Shown here one piece after another: positions 13,986 through 23,110 of a DNA stretch of 64,000 bases (within the stretch, counting starts at the first letter, position 1; each line of letters opens with the position of its first letter). The stretch lies in NCBI GenBank assembly GCA_031277615.1, contig JAITMC010000043.1, positions 1-64,000 of the forward strand, written 5' to 3'. This DNA comes from Chryseobacterium sp. (GTDB lineage: Bacteria; Bacteroidota; Bacteroidia; Flavobacteriales; Weeksellaceae). Below the pieces are notes generated by a model that made no database searches, was not told where the DNA came from, and worked only from the letters and a program-made list of their open reading frames with translations. The translations under genes and the position numbers were made by a program.

Positions 13986-15002
13986 TTAGTTTCTGAACAT
14001 CTTATTTCTTCCTGTTTTATATCGGGAAATATCTTTCAGGATCACTTCATCATCAGGATTAAAATGTTTCAGCTCGTTGACAATTTCAGAGTGTTCCGAC
14101 ACTTTTCCGGTAATGATCTCATAAGCGATGTTCCGGGTTACCGTCTGAAGTTTCGGATCTTTTTTAAATTCATACTTCATGGCTTCAAGGTACATGATCT
14201 TTTTATCTTCCGGTGTATTCTGATACAGTTCCTGAATGGAATGTTCAAGCTGTTTTCCGTCATAGATATTGGCGAAATAATTGTTCAGGCAGTTGAAGGC
14301 ATCTTTGTTTTCTTCCCAGCCTTTCAGCAGGATTTTCTGAGCTTCTTCCGGCATTTCCATTTTTTTGCGGTAGATCAGGGAGCCTTTCACCATCTGGCTG
14401 TTGGTTACATAATCATCCACTACCATTTGGTAATAAGCGTTAGAGTTTTTAATATCATTGATAATCCTGTAGAGGTCGCCTACTTTTTCTTTCTGTTCCA
14501 GCTCTTTGTACAGGTCGATCGCTTTTTTATACTGTTTTGCTTTTTCGTAGCAGATGGCCGCATCTGATCTGTTCTTCAGTTTTTTAAGATAAATCACTGC
14601 TGCTTCGGTATAAAAGCCTCCGTCTTCCAGTGTTTTTGCCCCTCGATAATGATCCTGAAGAAGATTCATATAGACTTTTGCTGCTTTTTTGTAATCTTTT
14701 TCAGCGAGGTATTTTTCTGCCAGCTCTTCGTATTTATTCCTGATCTTATCGAAAAGTGAAGTTTCTACATAGAAGTTTCCGCCCCTGTTCTTTCCTCCCG
14801 TGGGATTCTGTCCCTTTTCTTTTTTTTCAAGGCGGAGAAGAACGGCAAAAATGATTGCGGCAATAGCAGCAAAGACAAACAGCGTCCACATCACACTCCA
14901 GAAGCTCTGATGAAAAAGCTGCGCCAGGATTCCGATGATCTTAATGATCGCCAGAATGAAAAATGCCGCCATGAATTTGTCTGTAAACTTCTGCCTATTC
15001 AT
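13986..15002 (-). CDS. Membrane-anchored TPR protein of the MoxR system
   Basis: A 338-residue protein with two N-terminal membrane helices (about 10-30 and 35-55), a short basic linker, then helical repeats of TPR/SEL type (residues 85-260) such as YLAEKDYKKAAKVYMNLL and YEKAKQYKKAIDLYKEL. It overlaps the upstream gene by 8 bases, showing translational coupling. Inference: a scaffold placing the MoxR/vWA machinery at the inner membrane. Confidence 0.7.
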   Translation of the reverse strand: MNRQKFTDKFMAAFFILAIIKIIGILAQLFHQSFWSVMWTLFVFAAIAAIIFAVLLRLEKKEKGQNPTGGKNRGGNFYVETSLFDKIRNKYEELAEKYLAEKDYKKAAKVYMNLLQDHYRGAKTLEDGGFYTEAAVIYLKKLKNRSDAAICYEKAKQYKKAIDLYKELEQKEKVGDLYRIINDIKNSNAYYQMVVDDYVTNSQMVKGSLIYRKKMEMPEEAQKILLKGWEENKDAFNCLNNYFANIYDGKQLEHSIQELYQNTPEDKKIMYLEAMKYEFKKDPKLQTVTRNIAYEIITGKVSEHSEIVNELKHFNPDDEVILKDISRYKTGRNKMFRN

Positions 15003-16710
15003 CTTTATCTGATTTTAAAATGGTTTTATCTTCACTGAACAAACGGTAAAGAAGGAGGACAACGCAAATGATGAGAATCCATACAAACCAGTTGTAGCCG
15101 TACATTTCGATCAAAGGATAGAAGATATACGCCAGCATGACTACCAGAACGATCATCAGGAAAATTTTGATTCCTGCCGGAACATGATCACCGCCTACAT
15201 TCAGGGATCTTCTTTTGATAATGAAAGAATACAGTCCGACCGCTCCTGTCATCGCTACGATGAGCCAGAAAATATCTGAAAAGGAAATATCCTGCTTCCG
15301 ATGAGGTTTTTTGATTTCAATTTCTCCGATATCTGAGTTTTCATTCCTGTACACGGGTGTATCCGGATATTCTTTTGTTCCGTAAAGACGGCCCAGCGAA
15401 TCTTCCACCAACACCTGCTTTTTCTTCAAAATTGTTTTTACAGTATGGTTATCCACCCATTTTCCCGGATTGGCTTTTTTGATGGAATCTTTAATTTTCT
15501 GCCGGTAACCGGCTTCATTTTTCCCGATATATTCTGTAATTCTTTTGCGGTACACTTTTTTCAGGGAATCTTCTGATGTTTTGACTTTGGCTTTCATCAC
15601 ATCAATATCTTCATAAATTTTTTCTATTGGACGACCTCCTTTTTCCAGGTATTCTTTGTAGGTGGTTTCTTTTTTGGGATTATGGTACATCAGAGTAGCG
15701 GTAACACTTTCTTCCATCAGCTCACGTCTTTTCCGTCCGTATATGGAATCAATCTTCATGTCGACATCGGTAACGCCTGACTGATAAGCCACCATAGGCT
15801 TCATCAGGTTCGGATCCTGCTCTTTACCGGCTTCCGTATAAATCTCGCCGGAGGACACAACGGGTGCTTTTACGGGTTCACTCCTATTGAAATGAACAAA
15901 CATCCTTACCAGTCCGAGTGCCAGTAAAATGCCCCAGAACATCCAGGTATAGTTTCGCCTGGAGCTATTATTTTCTTTTCCACCCAACAGTTTATCCAGC
16001 CAGGGATTTCCGAATTTAAACTGGCTGAAGCCATCTCCTCTTGAAGTTCCCATCACATCCAGCGGAACTCCCAGATCTACCGCTCTGTCGGGATATTTTT
16101 CGATATAATCCAGGTATTTTTCAATTTCCTTTTTGTTGCCGGCCATCACTTTTTTAAGATCGAAGGGCAGGTCTTTCATCCATTCTTCCTCGGTCTTTGG
16201 CTTTTCAAGGGCTTCCAGAACTTTGTCATCATCCATTTCTACGGTATAGCTCTCAATTTTCTGAGGAATCTTTACCCCGTTGGAAGGTTTCCGGATTGTA
16301 TCCGGTGCCTGTTCCGGATGCTGAATTAATGAGAGCCAGTCGGTTTCTTCATTTAATTTCACCAAACCGAAGTCAGGATGCATAATCAGGAATTCCGCAT
16401 CGGTGGTCTGCCAGTCTTCAGGATTTACTTTAGGATAGAAAATCGTATTTTCAGGGATAAACAGTTTGTTATCCACACACTGAAAATAGGCATTTCTTCC
16501 AATATCATCAGGAGCAGAACCATTAAAAATCAGGAAACAGCCATATATTCCGTTCGGCTCGTTGGATGGAACCGGGAAAGAGCGGACCTGATGGAGATCT
16601 ATTCCCAAAATTTCCATTTCATAAAGCCATGTGAATGGTGAAGAACCTTTTATTAAAAGTCCTTTTTTAGGATAAGTATTCTTCGGAAAAGGTTTTATTC
16701 TAAGCTCCAT
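14995..16710 (-). CDS. bpX-like membrane protein of the MoxR system
   Basis: A 571-residue protein. The N-terminal ~150 residues form a beta-rich domain (with GIDLHQVRSFPVPSNEPNGIY) that resembles the bpX6-type domains of MoxR-vWA-bpX systems. A helical linker follows, one membrane helix near residue 260, a charged 200-residue segment, and three membrane helices at the C-terminus. The reading frame extends to a TTG at 16719, but the ATG at 16710 is the likelier start. It overlaps the neighbouring vWA gene by 11 bases. The family assignment is from memory of the published ternary systems. Confidence 0.6.
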   Translation of the reverse strand: MELRIKPFPKNTYPKKGLLIKGSSPFTWLYEMEILGIDLHQVRSFPVPSNEPNGIYGCFLIFNGSAPDDIGRNAYFQCVDNKLFIPENTIFYPKVNPEDWQTTDAEFLIMHPDFGLVKLNEETDWLSLIQHPEQAPDTIRKPSNGVKIPQKIESYTVEMDDDKVLEALEKPKTEEEWMKDLPFDLKKVMAGNKKEIEKYLDYIEKYPDRAVDLGVPLDVMGTSRGDGFSQFKFGNPWLDKLLGGKENNSSRRNYTWMFWGILLALGLVRMFVHFNRSEPVKAPVVSSGEIYTEAGKEQDPNLMKPMVAYQSGVTDVDMKIDSIYGRKRRELMEESVTATLMYHNPKKETTYKEYLEKGGRPIEKIYEDIDVMKAKVKTSEDSLKKVYRKRITEYIGKNEAGYRQKIKDSIKKANPGKWVDNHTVKTILKKKQVLVEDSLGRLYGTKEYPDTPVYRNENSDIGEIEIKKPHRKQDISFSDIFWLIVAMTGAVGLYSFIIKRRSLNVGGDHVPAGIKIFLMIVLVVMLAYIFYPLIEMYGYNWFVWILIICVVLLLYRLFSEDKTILKSDKDE

Positions 16711-19087
16711 ACTCCACAATCTGATCTATAAATCTTTTCAAATAATCTGTATACATATCTTCCATTGTTCTCACCTTCAGCAGGGTATGTTCCGGCAGGT
16801 AATATTCTGAGCCTCCAAATTCGGTATCGGTAGCCAGCGCCAGAAAACCATATTCTGTGGAAGGAATATAAAACTCCGGAATATTTTTGTTGCTGCTTTT
16901 AAACGTCAGCATTCCCCGGCTATCGGTAATGACCTCGCTTCCATCCGAAAAACTGAATTTGTTTTTATCCTGACTGGCCAGAATTCTTATCTGATGTCTG
17001 CTTCGGCTTAATGTAAGTGAGTTATTATAAGTTATATTGAATTCACTGCTGGAAACCACCAACCGGCCTTCCGTATTGATTCCGATTTTGTTGAAACTGT
17101 TTAAAATCCTGATTCCACTGGATAATTTCGCCAGCTGTATATCTATCTTGGAATTGCTCTTGGTGATTTCCGGATCGTTATTAATCTGTTCAACAGAGAT
17201 GTTTCCTTCTATATTAATCTCATAAATCAAAGGGGCATCCGGGTAAAACAGGTAAAAATGCCTGTTAAAATAAATCAGAAAAAATTCCCGCGGAATATCT
17301 TTTCCCGTAAGGTTAAGCTCTGAATATTCTCTGGTCTCCAGATTAAGCTTTGAAAGCAGTTTTTTATCCGGCTGATACTGGCACAGGATGAGCTGCTGCT
17401 GTTTATTTTTTGCCAGGGCAAACCGTCCTTTGGGTTTTACAGAGATATTTTCAACCAGAACTTCGCAGCCGTGGTGGGTTTTATAATAGTCATAATATTC
17501 CCTGTTGTAATAATTATCTGACAGATAGGTTCTGAGCAGCTGTTTTTTGCCGCTTAAAATAAAGAACTCACCTTCGTACATGAAGTGTGCTACCTGATTG
17601 CCGGGAGCAGGAAACAGGATCGGATAATTCTGCGGAAGATCGGTTTTCTTTCCGTTACGGACATTCTGGTGAACCCGTGACTTTCTCTGCGGAGGATTCG
17701 CCCACAATTCTTTAAGCGGAAGAAGGATCTTCTGGATATGTTTTCTTGTTCCTTTATGGTACTTATAGAAGTTCAGCTCACCGTCGGCAGAGGTGGTCAC
17801 CAGAAATTTCAGGCGGTCCCGGTTTTCGTTAATCACTTTCTGCATCTTCTGATTAGTCAGATTTTCCTGATGGGTGATAAAAAAAACTTCAAGATCTCTT
17901 GCCTTTTGATCTTCTTCAAAAAATTTTTCCAATGCCTGAGAGGTTTCCAGTGCCGGGCTTACATGGTTCAGGTTTTCTACCACCTGTTCCACTTTATCCA
18001 GAGAAACCGGTACAATGGTCTGCCCCAATGCAAACACTTTACATTCGGTATGGGCTTTGGGATGCTTGATCACCGCAATGGCCGATGCAAATGCCAGCAC
18101 TTTCGGTGTTCCCCAGTTTTTTATGGAAGTATCAATTAAGATAATCCGTTCAAAAATATTTTCTTCAGGCGGAATTTCCCGCTGGATATACAGCGCTTCG
18201 TTATTGGCTACACGGTTCATAAATACCTCATCTTCATTGGCAAATTCTGATAAAAGCATCCGGTGAAGTTCTCCTTTGTTGGTCATATCAGAAATTCCGC
18301 CAATAGGCTGCTCTCCGGGGGACAGGTGGCGCATCGGAATTTTCAGACCGCTCCAGATTCTTTTGATCAGGCTTCCAATCTGGAAAGTCTTCGGCTCTTC
18401 AATCAGTTCCTGAATAAAATCTTTATCGGTTTCAACGGTGGTTTCTTCTTCGGCCACTTCATCTTCCAGTTCGGGGATATCAACTGTGCCTTTCATGGCA
18501 TGGATGATGGATTCTACTGTTGGGTATCTTCCATTTAATATCGCCAATATGCGGATGTCTCTTACTTTAACGGCATTCGTCAGTTCTTTTTTCTTAGCCG
18601 ATTCGGCAAGGCTCTGGGGTCTTCTGGCAAATTCTTTCAGGATCAGCTCTGCATTTTTTGAAGATATGAGACGCGGAAAATGTCTGAAAAGGGTCTGAAA
18701 AAGTATGATCCGGTTTTGCCCGGTTTTATAGTGTGGTCCCAGATTCTTCAGGTTTTCAAGAAACTTAAATCCTGAATCGATATTCAGCCTGATTTCGTCT
18801 CCGCTTTCTGCCTGGATTTTCTTCAGGTAATAATGGATTCCGTCTAAATTAAGATATCCATCCTGAGAGGCATACAGCACCAGCAATAATGTTCCGAAAT
18901 GCGGAAAATCCTGCAGCTGAAGCTCTTTCAGAATCTCTATGATATAAGGTCTGTATGCTACCGCCCCTACATTCGGAATGGAGACGAGGTTGTTTTCCTG
19001 ATAGCCCGTAGGATCCGGAACATCTCTATCGGTGGTCCACTCCCAGAAGTAGTTTTCGTATGATTGAAAATATTCTGTCAGATCCAT
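16700..19087 (-). CDS. vWA-like / beta-propeller protein of the MoxR system
   Basis: A 795-residue protein. Residues ~1-270 are helical. A von Willebrand A-like domain follows, with a degenerate metal site in ILIDTSIKNWG near residue 308. The last ~330 residues look like a beta-propeller, with repeated strands such as EFFILSGKKQ and RFALAKNKQQ. This vWA-propeller arrangement, beside a MoxR ATPase, matches the ternary systems described by Aravind and co-workers. Role inferred: substrate-recognising partner of the ATPase. It overlaps both flanking genes. Confidence 0.65.
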   Translation of the reverse strand: MDLTEYFQSYENYFWEWTTDRDVPDPTGYQENNLVSIPNVGAVAYRPYIIEILKELQLQDFPHFGTLLLVLYASQDGYLNLDGIHYYLKKIQAESGDEIRLNIDSGFKFLENLKNLGPHYKTGQNRIILFQTLFRHFPRLISSKNAELILKEFARRPQSLAESAKKKELTNAVKVRDIRILAILNGRYPTVESIIHAMKGTVDIPELEDEVAEEETTVETDKDFIQELIEEPKTFQIGSLIKRIWSGLKIPMRHLSPGEQPIGGISDMTNKGELHRMLLSEFANEDEVFMNRVANNEALYIQREIPPEENIFERIILIDTSIKNWGTPKVLAFASAIAVIKHPKAHTECKVFALGQTIVPVSLDKVEQVVENLNHVSPALETSQALEKFFEEDQKARDLEVFFITHQENLTNQKMQKVINENRDRLKFLVTTSADGELNFYKYHKGTRKHIQKILLPLKELWANPPQRKSRVHQNVRNGKKTDLPQNYPILFPAPGNQVAHFMYEGEFFILSGKKQLLRTYLSDNYYNREYYDYYKTHHGCEVLVENISVKPKGRFALAKNKQQQLILCQYQPDKKLLSKLNLETREYSELNLTGKDIPREFFLIYFNRHFYLFYPDAPLIYEINIEGNISVEQINNDPEITKSNSKIDIQLAKLSSGIRILNSFNKIGINTEGRLVVSSSEFNITYNNSLTLSRSRHQIRILASQDKNKFSFSDGSEVITDSRGMLTFKSSNKNIPEFYIPSTEYGFLALATDTEFGGSEYYLPEHTLLKVRTMEDMYTDYLKRFIDQIVEYGA

Positions 19088-19821
19088 TCCTTTGATTTTT
19101 CGGTAAGACGAAATGAGCTTACGGAAAGTTTCCGGAAATCGGTTTTATCAATAGGTAAAACACTTCCGTCTTCGTTCCATACAAGCCACTGGTCCTGACC
19201 TGCATTATATTTTCTCTGTAGCAGAGCACTCATATTTTTAAATTCAAAATCAAAACCCGCCGGAAGAAGATGATGGTCTTTCATCCAAAAGGTTTTTCCC
19301 GGAAGGCTTAATAGCGGCTTCCCTAAAAACAATGCTTTGTCATTCATCACAATCCAGTCTGTTTTTTCCAGTTTGAATTTGGGCAAAGCAATCACTGCTT
19401 CTTTAATTTCATCAATAGAACACAGTAAAGCTGTTGCAGGCTGTTCTTCCTCGCTTGGCACCAGCTTAACTTTCACTTTTTCATCAATTCCGAAAAAGTT
19501 CTGGTTGGAAGGTGGAAAAATAAGCCGTAAAGCCTTGTCAATGGGAGTCCATAACAAAGCTGTTCTCACTTTTTTGCTGGGAACCAGGGCATCTTTCCGG
19601 AATAAGAGACCTTCTCTTAATTCATATAGTAAAAAATCGGGCAATTGTTGTATCTCCGCTGATACAGCCTGCTCATCGGTGAAGCCTTTCAGCCAGATCG
19701 TCTCCTCTTCCAATGCAATCTGTACGTTTTTCCAGTTGCGGATCGAGCCTAAGAAATCTTCATCTGCACGGGGAAGTTCTGCCCAGAATTCTTTTACACG
19801 CTTTGAAGGATTTTCTGCCAT
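19078..19821 (-). CDS. bpX-type partner of the MoxR ATPase
   Basis: A 247-residue soluble protein with mixed alpha/beta content and no enzymatic motif. Tryptophan-rich strands (for example KTDWIVMNDKALFLGK and DQWLVWNEDGSVLPID) suit a beta-propeller or repeat-type bpX domain. It overlaps the ATPase gene by 28 bases and the vWA-like gene by 10, so the three are translated together. The function is unknown; it may be the adaptor that gives the ternary system its name. Confidence 0.55.
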   Translation of the reverse strand: MAENPSKRVKEFWAELPRADEDFLGSIRNWKNVQIALEEETIWLKGFTDEQAVSAEIQQLPDFLLYELREGLLFRKDALVPSKKVRTALLWTPIDKALRLIFPPSNQNFFGIDEKVKVKLVPSEEEQPATALLCSIDEIKEAVIALPKFKLEKTDWIVMNDKALFLGKPLLSLPGKTFWMKDHHLLPAGFDFEFKNMSALLQRKYNAGQDQWLVWNEDGSVLPIDKTDFRKLSVSSFRLTEKSKEWI

Positions 19822-20927
19822 AGACTTTCTATTTCCTGTTGAATATATTGTTTCTGTTCCGGATTCCTGATCCAGTCGCAGCGGGTCTGAAGGTATCTCA
19901 GTTTATCTTTGATCACATTCTGCTCTTCAAAACTCAAATTTCCGTCGTTCCATTTTTCAACTAAGATTTTTACATCTTTCATAACTTCTTCCGGATTGGG
20001 CGTTTTGTTCTGTAATGCCTGTGGATGCGATTTCGGATTTTCATCTTTTTCAATGGTTCTGTTGATGATTCCTTCCAGAATTTCGATCTGTTCTTCGGTA
20101 TCCCAGATATGTTTCAGCACCCAAAGATCTGACAGGATAGCTTCGTTTCTTCCACAGATCAGGGCACTTGCGGCAATCAGGTTCTGTAGTTTTACGGCAC
20201 GGCGGTCTGAGATGGCAATTCCTGTATTTCTGAGACTGATGATTGTATTTAAATAGACTTCATAAATCGGTTTTAAATCTATGGTCCTGCATAATTGCTG
20301 CAGCTCCCGGATTTCATCGGAAAGAATTTCAGGGGTTTCCGTATCCACAGGATTTTCCAGTTTTCTTCCGGCTAAAAGCACCTGCTGAAGAAGATCCGGG
20401 TTTACATAATCCACATTGATCCTGATCAGGAAACGGTCGAATAATGCATTCAAAGCTTCATCTTCGGGAAGAACGTTACTGGCTCCAACAAACATGAGGG
20501 CCGGTAAATGCCTGGTTTCTTTTCCTCTTTTGAAGATCTTTTCGTTCAAAGCCATCAACAGGGAATTCAGAATCGCTGAGTTGGCATTGAAGATCTCATC
20601 CAGAAATACCATGGAGGCTTCCGGCATCATTCCTTCGGTATTGGTAAGAAGATCACCCTCCTTTAGTTTTCGGATATCGAAAGGACCGAAGATCTCATTC
20701 GGCTCTGTAAAACGGGTTAAAAGGTATTCAAAGTTTCTGCCGTCTATTACGGTTTTGGATAAGGTTCTTACAATGGCAGATTTGGCGGTTCCGGGAGGCC
20801 CGTACAGAAAGGCGTTTTCTCTTGCCAGCAGACAGATTCCCAAAAGATCGACTACATCATTTTTTCCGACGAAGGTATCTTTTACGTAATTAAGAACGGT
20901 ATTGAGTTTTGTAATATTCTGATTCAT
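19794..20927 (-). CDS. MoxR-family AAA+ ATPase
   Basis: A 377-residue AAA+ ATPase of the MoxR/RavA group. Walker A reads GPPGTAKS near residue 41 and Walker B is MVFLDEIFNAN near residue 106; sensor-1 NVLPEDEALNALFDRFL follows. The C-terminal lid and a coiled-coil-like end complete the chain. Family role: a chaperone-like ATPase working with vWA-domain partners to activate or remodel complexes. The vWA/bpX partners are encoded immediately downstream, and membrane proteins on either side. No RtcR-type regulator is seen in the window. Confidence 0.9.
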   Translation of the reverse strand: MNQNITKLNTVLNYVKDTFVGKNDVVDLLGICLLARENAFLYGPPGTAKSAIVRTLSKTVIDGRNFEYLLTRFTEPNEIFGPFDIRKLKEGDLLTNTEGMMPEASMVFLDEIFNANSAILNSLLMALNEKIFKRGKETRHLPALMFVGASNVLPEDEALNALFDRFLIRINVDYVNPDLLQQVLLAGRKLENPVDTETPEILSDEIRELQQLCRTIDLKPIYEVYLNTIISLRNTGIAISDRRAVKLQNLIAASALICGRNEAILSDLWVLKHIWDTEEQIEILEGIINRTIEKDENPKSHPQALQNKTPNPEEVMKDVKILVEKWNDGNLSFEEQNVIKDKLRYLQTRCDWIRNPEQKQYIQQEIESLWQKILQSV

Positions 20928-20933
20928 TAGTAT

Positions 20934-21647
20934 TTATTTAATAAAAAATCTAAGCAGTAAAAAATAGATAAACCCGCTTACCACAAGTGCCAGCAATGCA
21001 TCTATATAAAAAGTAACCGGAAAGATAAAAAAAGCTAAATTATATTTAAAATAAGCAATCAATAAAAGAACGGCGAGGACCAATCCTAAATAATCCCAAA
21101 GTGACAGCACAAAGACCAGGACTAATGAAATGATAAACTGTACAACAAGGACAAAGCAAAGAAAGAAGTATTTGCCATACTTTTCATAATGCTCAGAAAC
21201 AACCGCAGCCAGATCTTTATAAAGCAGTTTCTGTGTGATCAGATGGTATTCAACAGAAAGAATGTCTTTGAATATTTTCACCGGATCATAGCCCAAAATG
21301 TACGTTGTTGTAAAAAGGACCAATACCACCACACCAAGCACTACGAGATTAAGCATCTGAATCCTTTTTTTATTGTATGCAATTTCTACATCATCTATCG
21401 CTACAGGAACAGGAAGTTCTTCTGTTTTAAAATTGATATAGCTTCCTAAAGGAATATATCCGAAATTTATTCTGATCCCTTTGTTCCCATGATATCTGTA
21501 CAGCGGTTTTCCGAAGGATATAAACATCCCGATTTCACCTACATCTTTTCTGAAAAGAAGATTGTTGATATAATACGAAATAATGCAAAACAGAAACATA
21601 TAGGTTCCTGCAGCCAAACCCATAGTAACGGCAGAACTAATTTCCAT
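20934..21647 (-). CDS. Multi-pass membrane protein
   Basis: A 237-residue protein with about six membrane helices: one near the N-terminus, one in the middle (VVLGVVVLVLFTTTYIL), and four packed at the C-terminus. No family recognised. The frame opens with a TTG at 21653; the ATG at 21647 is taken as the start. It overlaps the upstream gene and precedes the MoxR ATPase by 6 bases, so it belongs to the same operon and may anchor the system in the membrane. Confidence 0.6.
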   Translation of the reverse strand: MEISSAVTMGLAAGTYMFLFCIISYYINNLLFRKDVGEIGMFISFGKPLYRYHGNKGIRINFGYIPLGSYINFKTEELPVPVAIDDVEIAYNKKRIQMLNLVVLGVVVLVLFTTTYILGYDPVKIFKDILSVEYHLITQKLLYKDLAAVVSEHYEKYGKYFFLCFVLVVQFIISLVLVFVLSLWDYLGLVLAVLLLIAYFKYNLAFFIFPVTFYIDALLALVVSGFIYFLLLRFFIK

Positions 21648-22284
21648 TTTCAATAATTTTTAATTCTCTCCAGAAAATATCTTTGTACAATCCGAATTCT
21701 GCCATCAGCAGCTGATTGATGTATGGAATTTCGGCCAGCCTGTACGCTTTCTTCTCCACAATTCTTTCCAGATACAGTTTGCGGTAGGTTGTATCTTTTA
21801 ATTCTTCTTCCCAGCTGACTTTTTCAAGATCCAGATCAAACCCTATTCCCGAATAATGAAACTGAAGCAGGATGTTTTCCAGCATTCCGATCAACGGGTC
21901 TTCCGGATCGGCAGCCTGCAAAGCTGAGATGGTCTGGGGTAAAAACCGCAATGAAAGATCCGCCGATAATACAGCAGCGGTATTTCTTTTCCCTTTAAAT
22001 GGCGGAATTAATTTATCCAGATTTTTGGCAGTATCTCTTCGGATCAGGTAAAGCTGCGCACTGTGGTAGAGAATTTTTGCCGCCCAGACTGCTGTTTCTC
22101 GGTCACAGCTGATCTGATCGGATAAGAATTCCAATCTTTCTTTTTCAAATTCGGATTCAAAATAATCAGCAGCCTCCTGTTCTTCTTTTTTAGAGATTTC
22201 ATAAAGATCTGTGAAGATTGTAATACATTCATCCTTCCGAAGCAGAAATAAAGTATCTAAAAACGCGGATTTGTTTTCCATCAT
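21637..22284 (-). CDS. Hypothetical helical protein, first gene of the MoxR operon
   Basis: A 215-residue, mostly alpha-helical, acidic protein with no recognised domain or membrane segment. It opens the operon and overlaps the membrane-protein gene by about 11 bases. A TAnnTTTG box lies 5 bases upstream of the ATG, so the transcript is nearly leaderless or translation starts at a later codon. Confidence 0.6.
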   Translation of the reverse strand: MMENKSAFLDTLFLLRKDECITIFTDLYEISKKEEQEAADYFESEFEKERLEFLSDQISCDRETAVWAAKILYHSAQLYLIRRDTAKNLDKLIPPFKGKRNTAAVLSADLSLRFLPQTISALQAADPEDPLIGMLENILLQFHYSGIGFDLDLEKVSWEEELKDTTYRKLYLERIVEKKAYRLAEIPYINQLLMAEFGLYKDIFWRELKIIENGN

Positions 22285-22288
22285 TGAA

Positions 22289-22296
22289 CAAAAATA
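22289..22296 (-). promoter_or_regulatory. TAnnTTTG promoter box of the MoxR operon
   Basis: TATTTTTG on the minus strand, just before the first gene of the operon. Confidence 0.45.
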
Positions 22297-22385
22297 AAAT
22301 TATTTCTCTGAGAACGAAATTTTTTAGTGACATGAATGATGAATTTTGCTGTAAAAGTGGATTTTGAGGATAATTTGAGGGAAAA

Positions 22386-22466
22386 TTGTCAATTTTGCTA
22401 TGCAGGTCAATGGTGAATATCAACAGTCGTAAAAAAAAAATCACGTGCGAAGCGAATTCACCCTTG
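22386..22466. repeat. REP-like element, copy 1
   Basis: Contains GTCAATGGTGAATAT and, about 40 bases later, GAATTCACCCTTGAC, which can form a hairpin. A related copy lies at 22975-23060, so the two flank the VOC gene. Confidence 0.55.
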
Positions 22467-22475
22467 ACATTCTTC

Positions 22476-22865
22476 CTATTCGGTTATTTCTATGATATTA
22501 TTTTCCGGATCCAGAATAACACTTTCATAATAGCCGTCTCCTGTTGTACGGGGTTCACCCACAATTCTATATCCGTCATTTCTTAAAGCTTCCGTGAGTT
22601 CGTCCACGTTTTCCCGGCTTCCTGTTGAAAAGGCCAGATGGATAATCCCATATTTCTGTATTTCATAGGAATTCTCATTATTCTGAATATCCGGTTTTGT
22701 CATTAATTCAAGGCGGCATCCGTTATCAAAGCTTAAGAAATAGGATTCAAAGTTTTTTACGGGATTATGGTATTTTTCATTGGAAACGGCTCCGAAATAT
22801 TTCTGATAAAACATTCTGGACTGTTCGAGGTCTTTTACCCAAATGGCAATATGCTCAATTTTCAT
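22476..22865 (-). CDS. VOC-family protein (glyoxalase fold)
   Basis: A 129-residue vicinal-oxygen-chelate protein. It opens with MKIEHIAIWVKDLEQS, has the metal-type His and a late Glu (NNIIEITE), and IIHLAFS for the second half. Common functions are lactoylglutathione lyase or dioxygenase-type; none can be chosen. A stand-alone gene flanked by REP-like repeats. A different VOC gene in the window encodes methylmalonyl-CoA epimerase. Confidence 0.85.
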   Translation of the reverse strand: MKIEHIAIWVKDLEQSRMFYQKYFGAVSNEKYHNPVKNFESYFLSFDNGCRLELMTKPDIQNNENSYEIQKYGIIHLAFSTGSRENVDELTEALRNDGYRIVGEPRTTGDGYYESVILDPENNIIEITE

Positions 22866-22974
22866 TTTTAAAATTTTAATTAATAATTTACAAAAGTAAC
22901 TGACGGAATATTCCGATACCCGCTTTGTATTGTTCTATCATTGTTCTGTATTGGCAATGTTATTGTTGTGAATA

Positions 22975-23060
22975 GCCAATTTTGCTTACACAAGTCAATG
23001 GTGAATAACTATAGAATTAGAAAATTCACGAGTGAAGCGGATTGACTCTTCTCCATTGTC
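22975..23060. repeat. REP-like element, copy 2
   Basis: Shares CAATTTTGCT and GTCAATGGTGAATA with copy 1, and a GAAGCGGATTGAC arm gives a partial hairpin. Lies between the VOC gene and deoD. Confidence 0.5.
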
Positions 23061-23082
23061 TGTTCATCTTTCACATATTTAG

Positions 23083-23090
23083 TATCTTTG
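23083..23090 (+). promoter_or_regulatory. TAnnTTTG promoter box of deoD
   Basis: TATCTTTG, 21 bases before the ATG at 23111. This supports that start over the longer reading frame beginning at 23042. Confidence 0.6.
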
Positions 23091-23110
23091 TGCACATTCA
23101 AAATAAAATT

